A stretch of DNA of 64,000 bases, taken from Lindgomyces ingoldianus (lineage: Eukaryota; Ascomycota; Dothideomycetes; Pleosporales; Lindgomycetaceae). Positions 54,748-64,000 of the stretch are shown here, in pieces. Positions within the stretch are counted from its first letter, which is position 1. Each line of letters starts with the position of its first letter. The translations under genes were made by a program, and so were the position numbers. Location of the stretch: assembly GCF_010093535.1 (NCBI RefSeq), contig NW_022985221.1, positions 236,333-300,332 on the forward strand, written 5' to 3'. The notes below the pieces were generated by a model. That model was not told where the DNA came from. It made no database searches and saw nothing but the letters and a program-made list of their open reading frames with translations.

Positions 54748-55851
54748 GCAGAGCTAATAGTAGTAGTAGTGGCAGCGGCGGTAGAGATGCAATACTAAGG
54801 CTGTGAAGAGTGATGGGGCTACGAATAAGGAAGGGGGAAATGTTCTCCTTTTTGTTCCTAGGCTGGCCCAACAGGGATCACTGCGCTGATCTGTGTCAAG
54901 TTCGCAGTCTTCGAGACTAGAATGTTGAATAGAGCTCCCGGGGAGGACTGGCGAACGAGCCGAGCAGATAACTGATACATACCTTGTTGATGAGGATTGC
55001 TGCCGTGATACTGGGTCAAGATCTCAATATTCCCTTCGCTACCAAGGAGATCCCACAAGCGAGTTGAGCAGACACCAAGACCACACTCACTACCAAGGAG
55101 AGCTGACGAGCGGATCCAGAAGATAGCAAGACTGCCTCCCCCGAAGTTCACTTTTCTTCGCTGACAACTACCCAATATCCTCGTCGACAGAAGCCAGCAA
55201 GTTTCCCAACACTCCTGCGCCCTCCTATAACCCCACGTCAACTTCAGCAGATGCCTTATCATTCTCTATGAACTGTACGCGTGTAATTAAAACTGGAAAC
55301 AGTATGGAGAGAAGGGGTCGTGGTGTTCAGTGTGGCATATGGGGAGGAATATGGGAGTCGTCTAGTGGTCACTGCCGTGTCAAATTACCCTGTCCTCAAC
55401 CCTGATTTATTGTCGACAAGAATCTAGAAGCTACTGAAGAGGAGTTACAAAGGAATAGAGGAGACACAGTGAAGCTGCTAGGGATATTAATAGATCGACG
55501 TTTGACAGACTGACGACTTACAGATGGGGTGGAGATCAAAAGCTCTCTTTGTACGGTCCCAAGTTCCAAAGCTAGCTGCAGTGAGTTACACATGTTGCAT
55601 TGGGGCAAACCATGGATGCAGCTGCTGCAGAGTTTGCAGAGAAATGGTGGAGTTGAGTTACTTCATTAGCATAGGGAGCTTCCTAGGACCTGTGCTAGCT
55701 TTCAGCAGCTAGTCCCCAGGATGTATTTCAACAATTGTGCACCGAATAACATGACACTGTGATAACACAACAATACCAAGACGTGGACGTCAGCGTAGGT
55801 GTTGAGAATGTTGTTGGGTATCTCAGTCTATGGTTCTTTCCCCTCTCAACC
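54748..55851. other. Interval upstream of the GNAT gene, possible missing exons
   Basis: 1.1 kb. Minus-strand reading around 55080-54990 gives TRLWDLLGSEGNIEILTQYH, then GSNPHQQ directly before a GTATGT donor. This looks exon-like, but I could not connect it to a start or to the GNAT gene. The pair of similar phrases (CTACCAAGGAGATC and CTACCAAGGAGAGC at 55039 and 55091) is a short direct repeat. Confidence 0.3.
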
Positions 55852-57168
55852 TCAATACCAAATACTCCTCGTGCGATGATGTGGAATCGCCTCTTCCTCA
55901 GCCTGCTCTCTCTCCTTCGCTAGATCGTACAAGAAAAAATCGATCAAGATTGCGTTAATTTTTGCATCTGGTTGCAATTTGACAATTTCACGACGAAGAA
56001 GCTCGATGGCCCAGATACTGCAGCCTAGTTGCAGGTGCTGTGTTAGATAGAATTGAGAGATAGGTGGCAAATGAGTTACTGTCGGAGGGGGGGTTTGGTA
56101 GACTTACCCCGGATCTGCAATTCCCACGAGTGCCCGGATTCAATTGGATCGTGACGTCGGATGCGACTGTCGAGCGGTGGACAGAACGATATGCAGCCCA
56201 AGGAATAGAGCATTTGTGGGACGCGGTAATCTGGCGTCGTGGCAGTCAGTTTCTGGATACCTCGAGTTTCGGAGATTCCCCAACAGTAACGCTACTGCGC
56301 ATACCTGCAAACATTGTGATTTTATCGATGTCGTTAAACTCCCCATATCCCTCCCCCTCAAATGCAGCCCATACATCTGCCACGAAAATCTGAGCACGTT
56401 TCAGAAATCGGACTTTCTTGCCCTCAAATTTCCCCTCATCCCTGAAGCAGGGAAATCGCTCAGCTAAAAGATTTACTAAGCCAGCCGCTGAGTGCTTTGC
56501 GTCTTCAATGAGCGTGATAATACTGCTGTCGAATTCCTGGAGTGTTGGGTTATCGATCAACCCAAGAAATAGTGTTAATAGATGACGGGCCCACCCACTT
56601 CTTCTAGAATCTGCCCTGCTTCTCGGAGACACCGTATCCGCTCCTGAAACATGGGAATCTCTTCATCCGTTTCTGACCGGAAAACTTTGCGTAGAACCTC
56701 CTCGGTGCACTCCTCCTCGTTAATCCAGAACGAAGGCGATGTAATCGAAATCTCCTCATCTAACCCTCGTTGCAGCGCCGCTACTAAACTCCAGTACCCT
56801 GTCCACCTCTTGTCCTGATAACTGACGGTGAATCTCTCATCTTCGCTCTTCTCACTCCAGAAGCTAAAGTTTAAAAGGTCCATAGTGAAGATAAAATTGA
56901 CGGTGTTTTCGTCTTTGGCCTTGGGATGTAAGGGATGTTCTGACCATGTTTTGGTGCTGTATCCGCGCTCTTGCATTTGCTTGAGGATTTCGATTGCCGC
57001 TAGCTTTGTGTGACGCATGTCGAGAGCAACATCGATGCTGTTGTCGTATATAAACTCGGCATTTTGAAGGACTTTTGTTTCTGGGGGAGCAGAGGAATCT
57101 GCAGGGCCGATACCCAGAGACTTTCGCAGGAGATCTAGGAGCTCATGGTCGACGTCGTCATCAGACAT
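55852..57168 (-). CDS. QNG1: Queuosine 5'-phosphate N-glycosylase/hydrolase (DUF2419)
   Basis: Four exons (57168-56599, 56536-56305, 56230-56108, 56024-55852) join to 365 aa. The start is MSDDDVDHELLDLLRKSLG; an upstream TTG extension is not used. Family signature blocks: NFIFTMDLLNFSFWSEKSED, ERFTVSYQDKRWTGYWSLVA, FWINEEECTEEVLRKVFRSE, KITMFADYRVPQMLYSLGCI, HSWELQIRGCSIWAIELLRR and the nearly invariant C-terminus IPHHRTRSIWY. The enzyme releases queuine from queuosine 5'-phosphate so it can be re-inserted into tRNA (salvage); fungi take queuine from the diet or bacteria. The first donor is GTGGGT. Divergent to a small plus-strand frame 115 bp away. Confidence 0.93.
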
Positions 57169-57283
57169 GTTCAGTGGGGTGGGGAGCCAAGGCAAAGGTG
57201 GGGTTGATTAAAAAGAGAGGAGGACTTTGGGAGAGAAGGATGGAGCTCCTGCACTCTCTCATCAGGTCTATTTTAGCGTCACC

Positions 57284-57475
57284 ATGAATCCAGAAACCAG
57301 CGATGATGACGAGGAGTTACGGTCAGAGCAAGCAGCTGGAACATTCACCTTCAAGCGGCCTCGGCCTAGCGTCTTGGCAAGCCGAGCAATGAGGCTGACC
57401 TCACCTGCATATGCTCCGGGCGGCAACGGCAACGCCCCTTCACCGTCCGTGCTCGCTCTTGCGAGGAATCACTGA
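57284..57475 (+). CDS. Possible small hypothetical protein (63 aa)
   Basis: An ATG with good context (CACCATGAATC) opens MNPETSDDDEELRSEQAAGT, then FTFKRPRPSVLASRAMRL, a polar and basic composition without a domain. It lies only 115 bp from QNG1 and 112 bp before UBA2, so it might instead be 5' leader of UBA2. Weak call. Confidence 0.3.
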   Translation: MNPETSDDDEELRSEQAAGTFTFKRPRPSVLASRAMRLTSPAYAPGGNGNAPSPSVLALARNH

Positions 57476-57587
57476 CGTCCGTCTCATAACCTTGTCACTG
57501 AACAGCCTCTCTCACTCCTCTCCCACTCCTCTCCCACCTCCCCACCCCCGTTGCATGTCTTAACGCGCCCCAAACATCGATATTCCA

Positions 57588-59700
57588 ATGGCGGCAGGAC
57601 GTGATAAGCACAGTCGACAGAGCCTGGGGGCTTCCCTCCAGGCGCACGTCAAGCAGGTAGAGCTCCCATCGCCTCAGTCAGCCTTGCGCTGAAGTTTGGT
57701 ACTGACTTGACTGCAGTCACGTGTGTTGATGGTTGGCGCTGGTGGCATCGGCTGCGAGCTGCTCAAGAATCTCGTCCTCACTGGCTTCGGCGAGATCCAC
57801 ATCGTCGACCTCGATACCATTGATTTGAGCAACCTCAATCGCCAATTCCTGTTCCGCAACGAGCATATTAAGAAATCGAAGGCATTAGTACGTTTGCACT
57901 TCTCCTGAGTTTTTTGGGGCTAGATGGCATGCGCGCGAGGTGTGACTGACATTTTTGCTGGGGGTAGGTTGCGAAGGAGTCGGCCGGTAGATTCAACCCT
58001 AATGTCAAGATCGAAGCGCACCACGACAACATCAAGGATCCGAAGTTCAATGTCGCATGGTTTAAAGGCTTCAGTATTGTCTTTAATGCGCTGGATAATT
58101 TAGATGCGCGGAGACATGTGAATAGGATGTGTTTGGCAGCCGATGTGCCTTTAGTCGAGAGCGGTACCACAGGGTTCAATGGACAGGTTCAGGTTATACG
58201 GAAGGTATGCGCGAAACGCCAAAATACTATGGAATACACGCTAACGGAGATTGATTGTTTAGGGGAAAACCGAATGCTACGACTGCGTCACCAAAGATCC
58301 GCCGAAAAGCTTCCCCGTCTGCACCATCCGCAGCACACCCAGCCAGCCCATCCACTGCATTGTCTGGGCTAAGAGCTACCTCTTCACTGAAATCTTCGGC
58401 ACAAGCGAAGACGACGCCCCAGAACTTGACCACAGCACTGACTCGGAAAACGCGAGGGAGATCGAGAATCTGCGGCGCGAGTCGCAAGCTCTGAAGCGCA
58501 TCCGCGAATCTATGGGATCTGAGGACTTCCCGCGCCTGGTCTTTAGCAAGGTCTTCAAGGAGGATATCGACCGATTACGGAGTATGGAAGATATGTGGAA
58601 GAGTCGGAGACCGCCGGAGCCTTTAGACTATGATAAGATAGCACAGGAAGCGCTGGGCGTCGGGTCGGGGATTGCACACAAAGATCAGGCTGTCTGGACG
58701 GCTGCGGAGAACTTCACTGTCTTCGTGGACAGTCTGCGACGGCTCAGCAACCGTCTTGAGGAATCGCGGGTGAACGCGAATACCCGCAGTTCGGCAGCAA
58801 TTCTCAGTTTCGATAAGGACGACGTTGACACCCTCGATTTCGTTGCAGCGAGCGCAAACTTGCGATCTCATGTTTTCGGAATCGAGATGAGGTCGAAATT
58901 TGACATCAAACGTATGTCTCTTACTCCCAGCTATATTGGGTATCCTACTAATAACTGCAGAAATGGCCGGAAACATCATCCCCGCAATCGCCACCACAAA
59001 CGCCATGACAGCCGGTCTTTGTGTGCTCCAAGCCTTCAAAGTCATGCGCAACGAGCTCGACAAAGCGAAGATGGTTTTCCTCACCCGGTCTACAGAGCGC
59101 GTGATTTCCAGCGAACCCCTGCGGCCACCCAATCCCACCTGTCCGGTCTGCAGCGTCGCTCAATCTACACTCGAAGTCGACACTTCAAGAGCCACTCTGA
59201 ACGACCTGGTTGAGCATCTCCTTAAACTGCAGCTGGGCTACGGTGGGGAATTCAGTATCAACAGCGAAGCAGGGATCCTGTACGACCCAGAAGAAGACCA
59301 GAATCTCCCAAAAACGTTCAGCGAGCTTGGCTTGAAATCAGACAGCTTCATCACTATCATTGATGAGGAGGATGAGAATCCCAAGGTCAATGTCGTCTTA
59401 TCCATCTCCGAGCAGCCACTAGAAAAGAATGCGAAACCTCTTCGTCTAGCTGGAGAACTCAGGATTGCAAGTAAGCCGAAAGTTGCCCCTCCAGTCACTG
59501 TCAACGGTCACACCCACCCAATCGTCAATGGAAACAGCGCCAACGGCGTCGTCGGCAAACGTAAGCGTGACGCAGACGAAGCCGAGCTCGAGATCGACCT
59601 CGTTAAAAAGCGTGGGAAAGTCATCGCAGTTGCCGCCGAGGATGACATCATCATTGTGGAGGATAGCAACGACGGCGCTATCGTCATCGACGATGACTGA
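57588..59700 (+). CDS. UBA2: SUMO-activating enzyme E1 catalytic subunit
   Basis: Five exons (57588-57656, 57717-57887, 57968-58204, 58263-58911, 58961-59700) join to 621 aa. The adenylation domain has [20 protein letters not shown] (GxGGIG at 30-35) and [17 protein letters not shown]. Zinc ligands are CYDC (164-167) and CPVC later on. The catalytic cysteine is Cys179 in [21 protein letters not shown] ubiquitin-fold domain follows ([20 protein letters not shown]). A KRKRD nuclear signal precedes the acidic end IIIVEDS...AIVIDDD, whose IVED/IVID runs look like SUMO-interacting motifs. With Aos1 it activates SUMO and passes it to Ubc9, in the nucleus. Convergent with the OAR1-like gene at 59978. 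Confidence 0.96.
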
Positions 59701-59977
59701 ATGCTGAACCCAATCATCCATCTTCAATTCCCCTTCGATAAATAACCATCTTGGATCCTTATCTGGACTTGCATCTCTTGCAATCTCCTGGGATTTGTAC
59801 TTTTGGCATGGCATTTGGCATTCAACAGACATTCACACAAACAATAGATCTCCCTCAGCCCTATTTATCCCTCTGAACAGGCGCGGCGTTTTTGGGCCTT
59901 CTCGGAATATACCTGGTATTTGGTCTTGGGATTTTGGCAGGTAGCTGCGTGCGCGTGCTTTGGAAAAGAAGGATGCT

Positions 59978-61084
59978 TTACGTCGCGCTGAGCCCACCGT
60001 CAAGATTGATAACGCAGTTATTTGCGTATTGGTTTCTTGCTAGGAAGAGCGCAGCGTCGGCGATTTCGGACGCGTGTCCAAATCTTCCCAGGGGGATAGT
60101 TTTGAGGAGCTGGCGTGGGAGGTCTGTGTGCGTATTTTAGCGGAATCAGAGAAAAGTCGCATATCATGCCCTATCTCCCTATCTGGTCGTATTGGTCTTC
60201 CTGCTCTCCCTTGCTTGCTGAGTACCCGGTTCTCTACCCGGGCTGGAGGGAGGTATTTGTCACGGATTTGGGAGTAGACAGGGGAGGAGGAAAATAGCGG
60301 CGGGACGGGCGAGCTTACCAGCTGTCATGTCGGTGTCTATGTATCCGGGTACTATGGCATTCACTCTGATTCCCAATGGCCCCACCTCTGCCGCGAGACT
60401 GCGGGTGAGACCTAACACGCCGGCTTTACTTGCGCTATAAGCTACGGCTCCCCGACCCCCCTTGATACCGAGTACGCTGGCGATGTTGATGATGCAGGGA
60501 CTCGGGCTAGGGGATATAGTGTCACTATCGTTCCCCGTGTCCTCGTCCCGAGTTGTACCCGTGCTTTCTCCCGCTCCCGCTCCCGCTCCCGCCCCAGGTT
60601 CTTCGCTGGGATTCGTATTCGCGCTTGCCTGAGCAGCGGCGGCGTCGTCATTGGCGTTGACATTAGTAGACCCCTCGCGCCGAATATTCCTATTCCTGAG
60701 CAAATATCGTATCCCCAATATTATACTCGTGAGATTCGTATCCATGATCCTTTGCACCTCATCCTCCGATGTCCGCACTAGAACACTGGATTGCGATAAC
60801 CCGGCACAATTCACAAGCACGTGCACGCGGCGCGTGCCGAGTTTCGAAGCGAGATTATGGTTCGAGGACGTCCAGAATTGGGGCGAGGATACGTCACCAC
60901 TGATGGATGTGTGGTTGAGATGGTCGTAGTAGTGGGGGAGGGAAGCGATGGAGGCTGAGAGGGTTGAAGGGTTGCGGCTGATCAGCGTGCAGGTGTATCG
61001 GTGAAGGGCGAAAAGTTGGGCGATGGAGAGGCCGATGCCGCGGGAACCACCTGTTATGAGGATATGGGGGGGCTGGGGTGGCAT
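59978..61084 (-). CDS. 3-oxoacyl-ACP reductase-like SDR (OAR1 type) with a low-complexity insertion
   Basis: Two exons (61084-60319, 60123-59978; a long 195-nt intron) join to 303 aa. The Rossmann motif TGGSRGIG is at 11-18, NCAG at 92-95, catalytic Asn117, Ser203, Tyr216 and Lys220 (RGAVAYSASKAG), and the end is RFGHASEIADAALFLARNQY, then INLDGGLSAT. This matches FabG-like Oar1, which serves mitochondrial type II fatty-acid synthesis, although no targeting peptide is visible. About 60 residues (roughly 133-196) of Ala/Gly/Ser/Asn low complexity, including GAGAGAGAGESTG, interrupt the fold before the strand IINIASV. The insertion is encoded partly by four CTCCCG repeats (60568-60591). The tail-to-tail neighbour is UBA2. 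Confidence 0.88.
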
Positions 61085-61420
61085 GGGGGGTGAGCGGTGC
61101 CCAGGTGAGAGGTGAGGAGCGACAGTGAGTATGTGGGGAAAGATAGCATGGATGGATTAGAGTGAGGAGGAGCGGTTTGGGTGGTTGGGGGTGGGTTGGC
61201 AACTTCTGCGCGCAAAAAGTGCTCGGTGAATTACCTACCAATTGCGCAAGTGAATTGAAAGGTGAAGATGAAAGGTTGAGGGAGAGAAACCATGCCCAGG
61301 TGCTTAGTCACCCCAAATACCCCGCGCGAGGAAACGTGATCGCGCGTTCCCCTCCGCTTCCTCACTCACTCTTCACCCGGATTTCCTACCACCTCAAGCC
61401 TAAACCTAGCGTATCTTGCC
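61085..61420. promoter_or_regulatory. Divergent promoter between the OAR1-like and elongin C genes
   Basis: 336 bp. The OAR1 side is rich in C (read on its coding strand); CGCGCAAAAAGTGC near 61210 and CGCGCGAGGAAACG near 61322 are notable CG-rich blocks. Confidence 0.4.
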
Positions 61421-61987
61421 ATGGCGACGATAAATCTCACCGAATTCGTAACCCTCGAATCAAGCGACGGCTTTGAATTCAAAGTCCTGCGTTCCGCTGC
61501 TTGTCTCGCTGGCACGATAAAGAAAGCGCTTGATCCTTCGTGTATGCTCCAGGTCCCTGTACATCTCCTTTTACATTTAGCACATGGCAGCCGCTGATTG
61601 TTTGGCTATCTATCTAGATGGCTTCCGAGAAGAGTCTGAAGGCCGCATTAAACTTGCAACAATCAAGTACGACCGCTCCTCGCCTTACACCTAGTAACCT
61701 CTCGTCGTAAATTTCGAGCTACGAGGGCAAGATGATACGGTGTAGGTATTGGGACAGTGACCAGCAGGCTAATGTGGATCTCCAGTGGCGTAACCCTTGA
61801 GAAAGTCTGCGAGTACTTGTATTATCACCAGAAACATGCGGAGGCTAAAGACGTGCCTGACATGGAGATACCTCCAGAGTTGTGCTTGGAATTGCTTATC
61901 GCCGCGGATTATTTGGATAGTAAGTGGGATATGGAGGATAGTAGAGGAGAGGAGAGAAGGAGAGAGCTGACTTTTTGGGTAGTATGA
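61421..61987 (+). CDS. ELC1: Elongin C
   Basis: Four exons (61421-61541, 61618-61666, 61786-61919, 61983-61987) join to 102 aa, the usual elongin C size. The start is MATINLTEFVTLESSDGFEF and the end is EIPPELCLELLIAADYLDI, the Skp1/BTB-like fold with the conserved C-terminal helix. The small adaptor binds BC-box proteins in cullin ubiquitin ligases and the Pol II degradation complex, in nucleus and cytoplasm. The last exon is only 5 nt (TA TGA), joined through GTAAGT...CTGAC...GGTAG. If that 63-nt intron is retained the reading stays in frame and uses the same TGA, adding 21 residues (SKWDMEDSRGEERRRELTFW...). Confidence 0.9.
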
Positions 61988-62755
61988 GGATGTAGTACAA
62001 GTCTGAGGATTAGATATAAAACTTATACTGGGAAGTGGCGATCATTCTGCGACTAAAGGAACTGATTGCCGCTGCTTAGATTGCTTAGCCGGGGCCAAAC
62101 AGGTATGGCAAAAGGCGCATATAAAGCCAACCCCTTACCGTTTATGATTTAGACAGCTAAATGTGCTCTATCAAGACTTACGGAAGGATCCGACCAAGTA
62201 TGAAACATTCAACTAGCGGTTACAAGTTGATATTGTCTTGATGCATTTTCGCAACATTCCTAATACTCTCCCTCCGAGCATCTGGCCCAGAACTTACTGC
62301 CATTGATACCTATTATTGCCCTAAGCCAAGCTACGGTAAGAATACCTGCTAGGCAAGAAATCGTGGGTTACTACATCCGGCAACGCATCCGGCCTCAGTA
62401 TCGATAAGCCCCACCTTATTGCAGCACAGAAAGCATCCTACAATACATTCAAGGAAGAAAAAGCCTTGCGCTTTCGCCTATGCAATCACATTTACTAGGC
62501 TTTAGAACGTCCGAAAGGACCGCTGATAGGTCATTCTACGGGTTGATTGTACATTTGCCGTTAGAACGGACACCCCGCCGTAAATTACGCATAAATGAAT
62601 TCGACGATTGACGGCATTTAAGCCACCTGGCACTAGCCATGCATTGCAGCCGCAAGCTCAGGGGACGAGGAATATGAAGGGGCGGACCGCATCTAGCTAG
62701 CTGACATATTTTCCATTGTGAGGCCCAATAAATAGTCCCTCTGAAACCCACCTAC
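61988..62755. other. Intergenic region with a decayed coding stretch
   Basis: 770 bp. At 62157-62300 the plus strand reads LNVLYQDLRKDPTKYETFN, stop, RLQVDIVLMHFRNIPNTLPP. This is a protein-like stretch broken by TAG (62214) and later stops. No family recognised; it may be an old pseudogene or repeat. Otherwise empty. Confidence 0.35.
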
Positions 62756-63568
62756 ATGAGTCTTGCTCCACCACCTCTTCAACTCCAACTCCAACCTCAT
62801 CTCCACACGTCCCTCCCTTCAACCCTCCAAAACCTCCTAAACCTCACCCTCCACATCTGTCCCACAGCCACAGACAAAATGACAATAGACTCCAACTCCC
62901 ACCCATCAACCTTTCAGTCAACCTGGCGCCACAACCCGGACCCCACCGCCCTCCCCTTCCCCCGCGACAACCCCCCCTTCCAACTCACCGCCATCGACTG
63001 GCAACAGCTCTCCCTCACGGACTCCCAATTCACGGCACACACCTGGTCGGATCTCCACTCCCTTATCTCCACAAACCAACTCGACGAACTCAAGCGCTGG
63101 CCCTCATTCCTGAAAGCCTATCTCGCATGGACGGCGCACGTCAAAGCCGAATATGGAAGCGCAACCCAGTATCTCCTCCAACAACGGCTATTCTGGACAC
63201 CGTTGTCAGCGACCGGACCGCTGCGGTTTGAGTTGAAGAACGAGGTGCCGTTCGCAGACGAAGCGGATTTTAGAATATTGAAAAATGACTGGAGCTATGC
63301 GGTCACGCCTGGCATTTCGCATATTGTGGTGTGGCTCAAGCAGCCGCTTTCGGTAGACGGGGAGGGTGCGTTGACGATCGAGGGCAGGAAGCAGGTGGAT
63401 GATTTTGTGAGGGCGAGGTTTAGGGTTCCAGCCGGGGAGGAGAAGGAGGGGGAGAAAGTGCAGTGGTTTAAAAATACGACCAATTTGCAGAGTGTGCGGA
63501 GTTTGGAACATTTGCATGTGTTGGTTAGGGATGTGCCTGAGGAGATCCTGAAGACGTGGATGAATTAG
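62756..63568 (+). CDS. DUF3605 protein (N-acetylglucosamine-induced protein 1-like)
   Basis: A single exon, 270 aa from ATG 62756; a second in-frame ATG at 62879 (MTIDSNSHPSTFQS) could be the true start, giving 229 aa, because the first 41 residues are Leu/Pro-rich leader-like. Family blocks: LDELKRWPSFLKAYLAWTAH, VKAEYGSATQYLLQQRLFWT, PFADEADFRILKNDWSYAVT, PGISHIVVWLKQPL, and WFKNTTNLQSVRSLEHLHVL followed by VRDVPEEI. The name comes from a Candida gene induced by GlcNAc; the biochemical role is unknown. Confidence 0.85.
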   Translation: MSLAPPPLQLQLQPHLHTSLPSTLQNLLNLTLHICPTATDKMTIDSNSHPSTFQSTWRHNPDPTALPFPRDNPPFQLTAIDWQQLSLTDSQFTAHTWSDLHSLISTNQLDELKRWPSFLKAYLAWTAHVKAEYGSATQYLLQQRLFWTPLSATGPLRFELKNEVPFADEADFRILKNDWSYAVTPGISHIVVWLKQPLSVDGEGALTIEGRKQVDDFVRARFRVPAGEEKEGEKVQWFKNTTNLQSVRSLEHLHVLVRDVPEEILKTWMN

Positions 63569-64000
63569 GGAGGGGTGGAGAGTTTGGGAAGGTGTATGGA
63601 GGAAGCGGCGGATTTGCCTAGACCATTGTCATGTCCTATAGACCGTAAAAGTTTGATATCTGTTCAATTGGCCCTGGAAGTTGAATGAGCACTTTGAAGA
63701 CAAGTTGGCTTCTTGGGCTGTCTGCAAACATTGCTCGACATGTGAAGTCTGTAGATGCGTGCTTAGTTCGCCGCAGCGGGACGTTAACTGCTAGGAAAAC
63801 AAGAGTGGAGATCCAGACTCATGCCTGTTAGCCCCTGATTGGGACCCCATCCACTTGCCCCTTTGTATTCCAGGGCAAATCCATAGTTCCACAGTTTGTT
63901 CATGGCAACCAATATCTTACACCCCTTCCCCCAAGCTCCTCCGTCTTCCGCTCACCGCCTTGGCCAAACCGGCTTCTTCGTTACCGCAAGCGCAACCCAC
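63569..64000. other. Right-end non-coding stretch
   Basis: 430 bp after the DUF3605 gene. The last 60 bases are C-rich (CCTTCCCCCAAGCTCCTCC) and could be the leader of a gene beyond the window. Nothing else seen. Confidence 0.4.

Noticed and set aside
1..64000. CRISPR array or prophage
   Set aside because: The sequence is eukaryotic, and no spaced direct repeats or phage genes are visible.

Overview
The window is nuclear DNA from a filamentous ascomycete (Pezizomycotina). Genes are split by short GT-AG introns, mostly about 47-83 nt, with CTGAC/CTAAC-like branch sites. The products are fungal: an AA11-type LPMO, Mdm1, Vma5, Uba2, a GPCR and Ngi1-like DUF3605. I cannot name the species.

Layout. 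1-620: partial gene of an unknown fungal family running off the left edge. 1.7-2.9 kb: secreted AA11 lytic polysaccharide monooxygenase. 3.06-3.69 kb: hAT-like non-autonomous transposon with a perfect 8-bp target duplication. 4.08-9.57 kb: 5.5-kb element with about 0.8-kb inverted arms and TA flanks. It carries an intact 782-codon ORF (781 aa counted from its ATG), a decayed protein-kinase fragment, and a nested 152-bp MITE. 11.1-12.5 kb: cAMP-receptor-like GPCR. 14.6-18.5 kb: Mdm1-type sorting nexin. 19.1-20.5 kb: broken short-chain dehydrogenase. 21.5-23.6 kb: FAT1-type acyl-CoA synthetase. 25.8-28.9 kb: divergent VMA5 and GCV1. 29.3-31.3 kb: two small paralogous genes. 31.5-32.6 kb: thioredoxin-reductase-like flavoprotein. 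34.0-36.4 kb: 825-aa protein, a probable distant relative of the transposon ORF. 38.1-39.6 kb: berberine-bridge-type oxidase whose signal-peptide ORF is cut off by one stop codon. 41.7-43.9 kb: bacterial-type hybrid histidine kinase, intronless and GC-rich, with related small genes on both sides. 47.5-51.6 kb: SDR, ABM-like protein and CYP504-like P450. 52-54.8 kb: two GNAT acetyltransferases. 55.9-63.6 kb: housekeeping-like block of queuosine salvage, SUMO E1 subunit Uba2, OAR1-like reductase, elongin C and a DUF3605 protein.

How genes work together. Most neighbours look functionally independent. VMA5 and GCV1 share a 226-bp divergent promoter. The SDR/ABM/P450 trio could form a small aromatic-compound catabolic group, but this is inference. 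The most notable items are the long-armed element with captured cargo, the apparently horizontally acquired kinase, and several genes that are intact apart from one in-frame stop. Exon joins were worked out by hand; every multi-exon model given keeps frame across all junctions unless stated otherwise.
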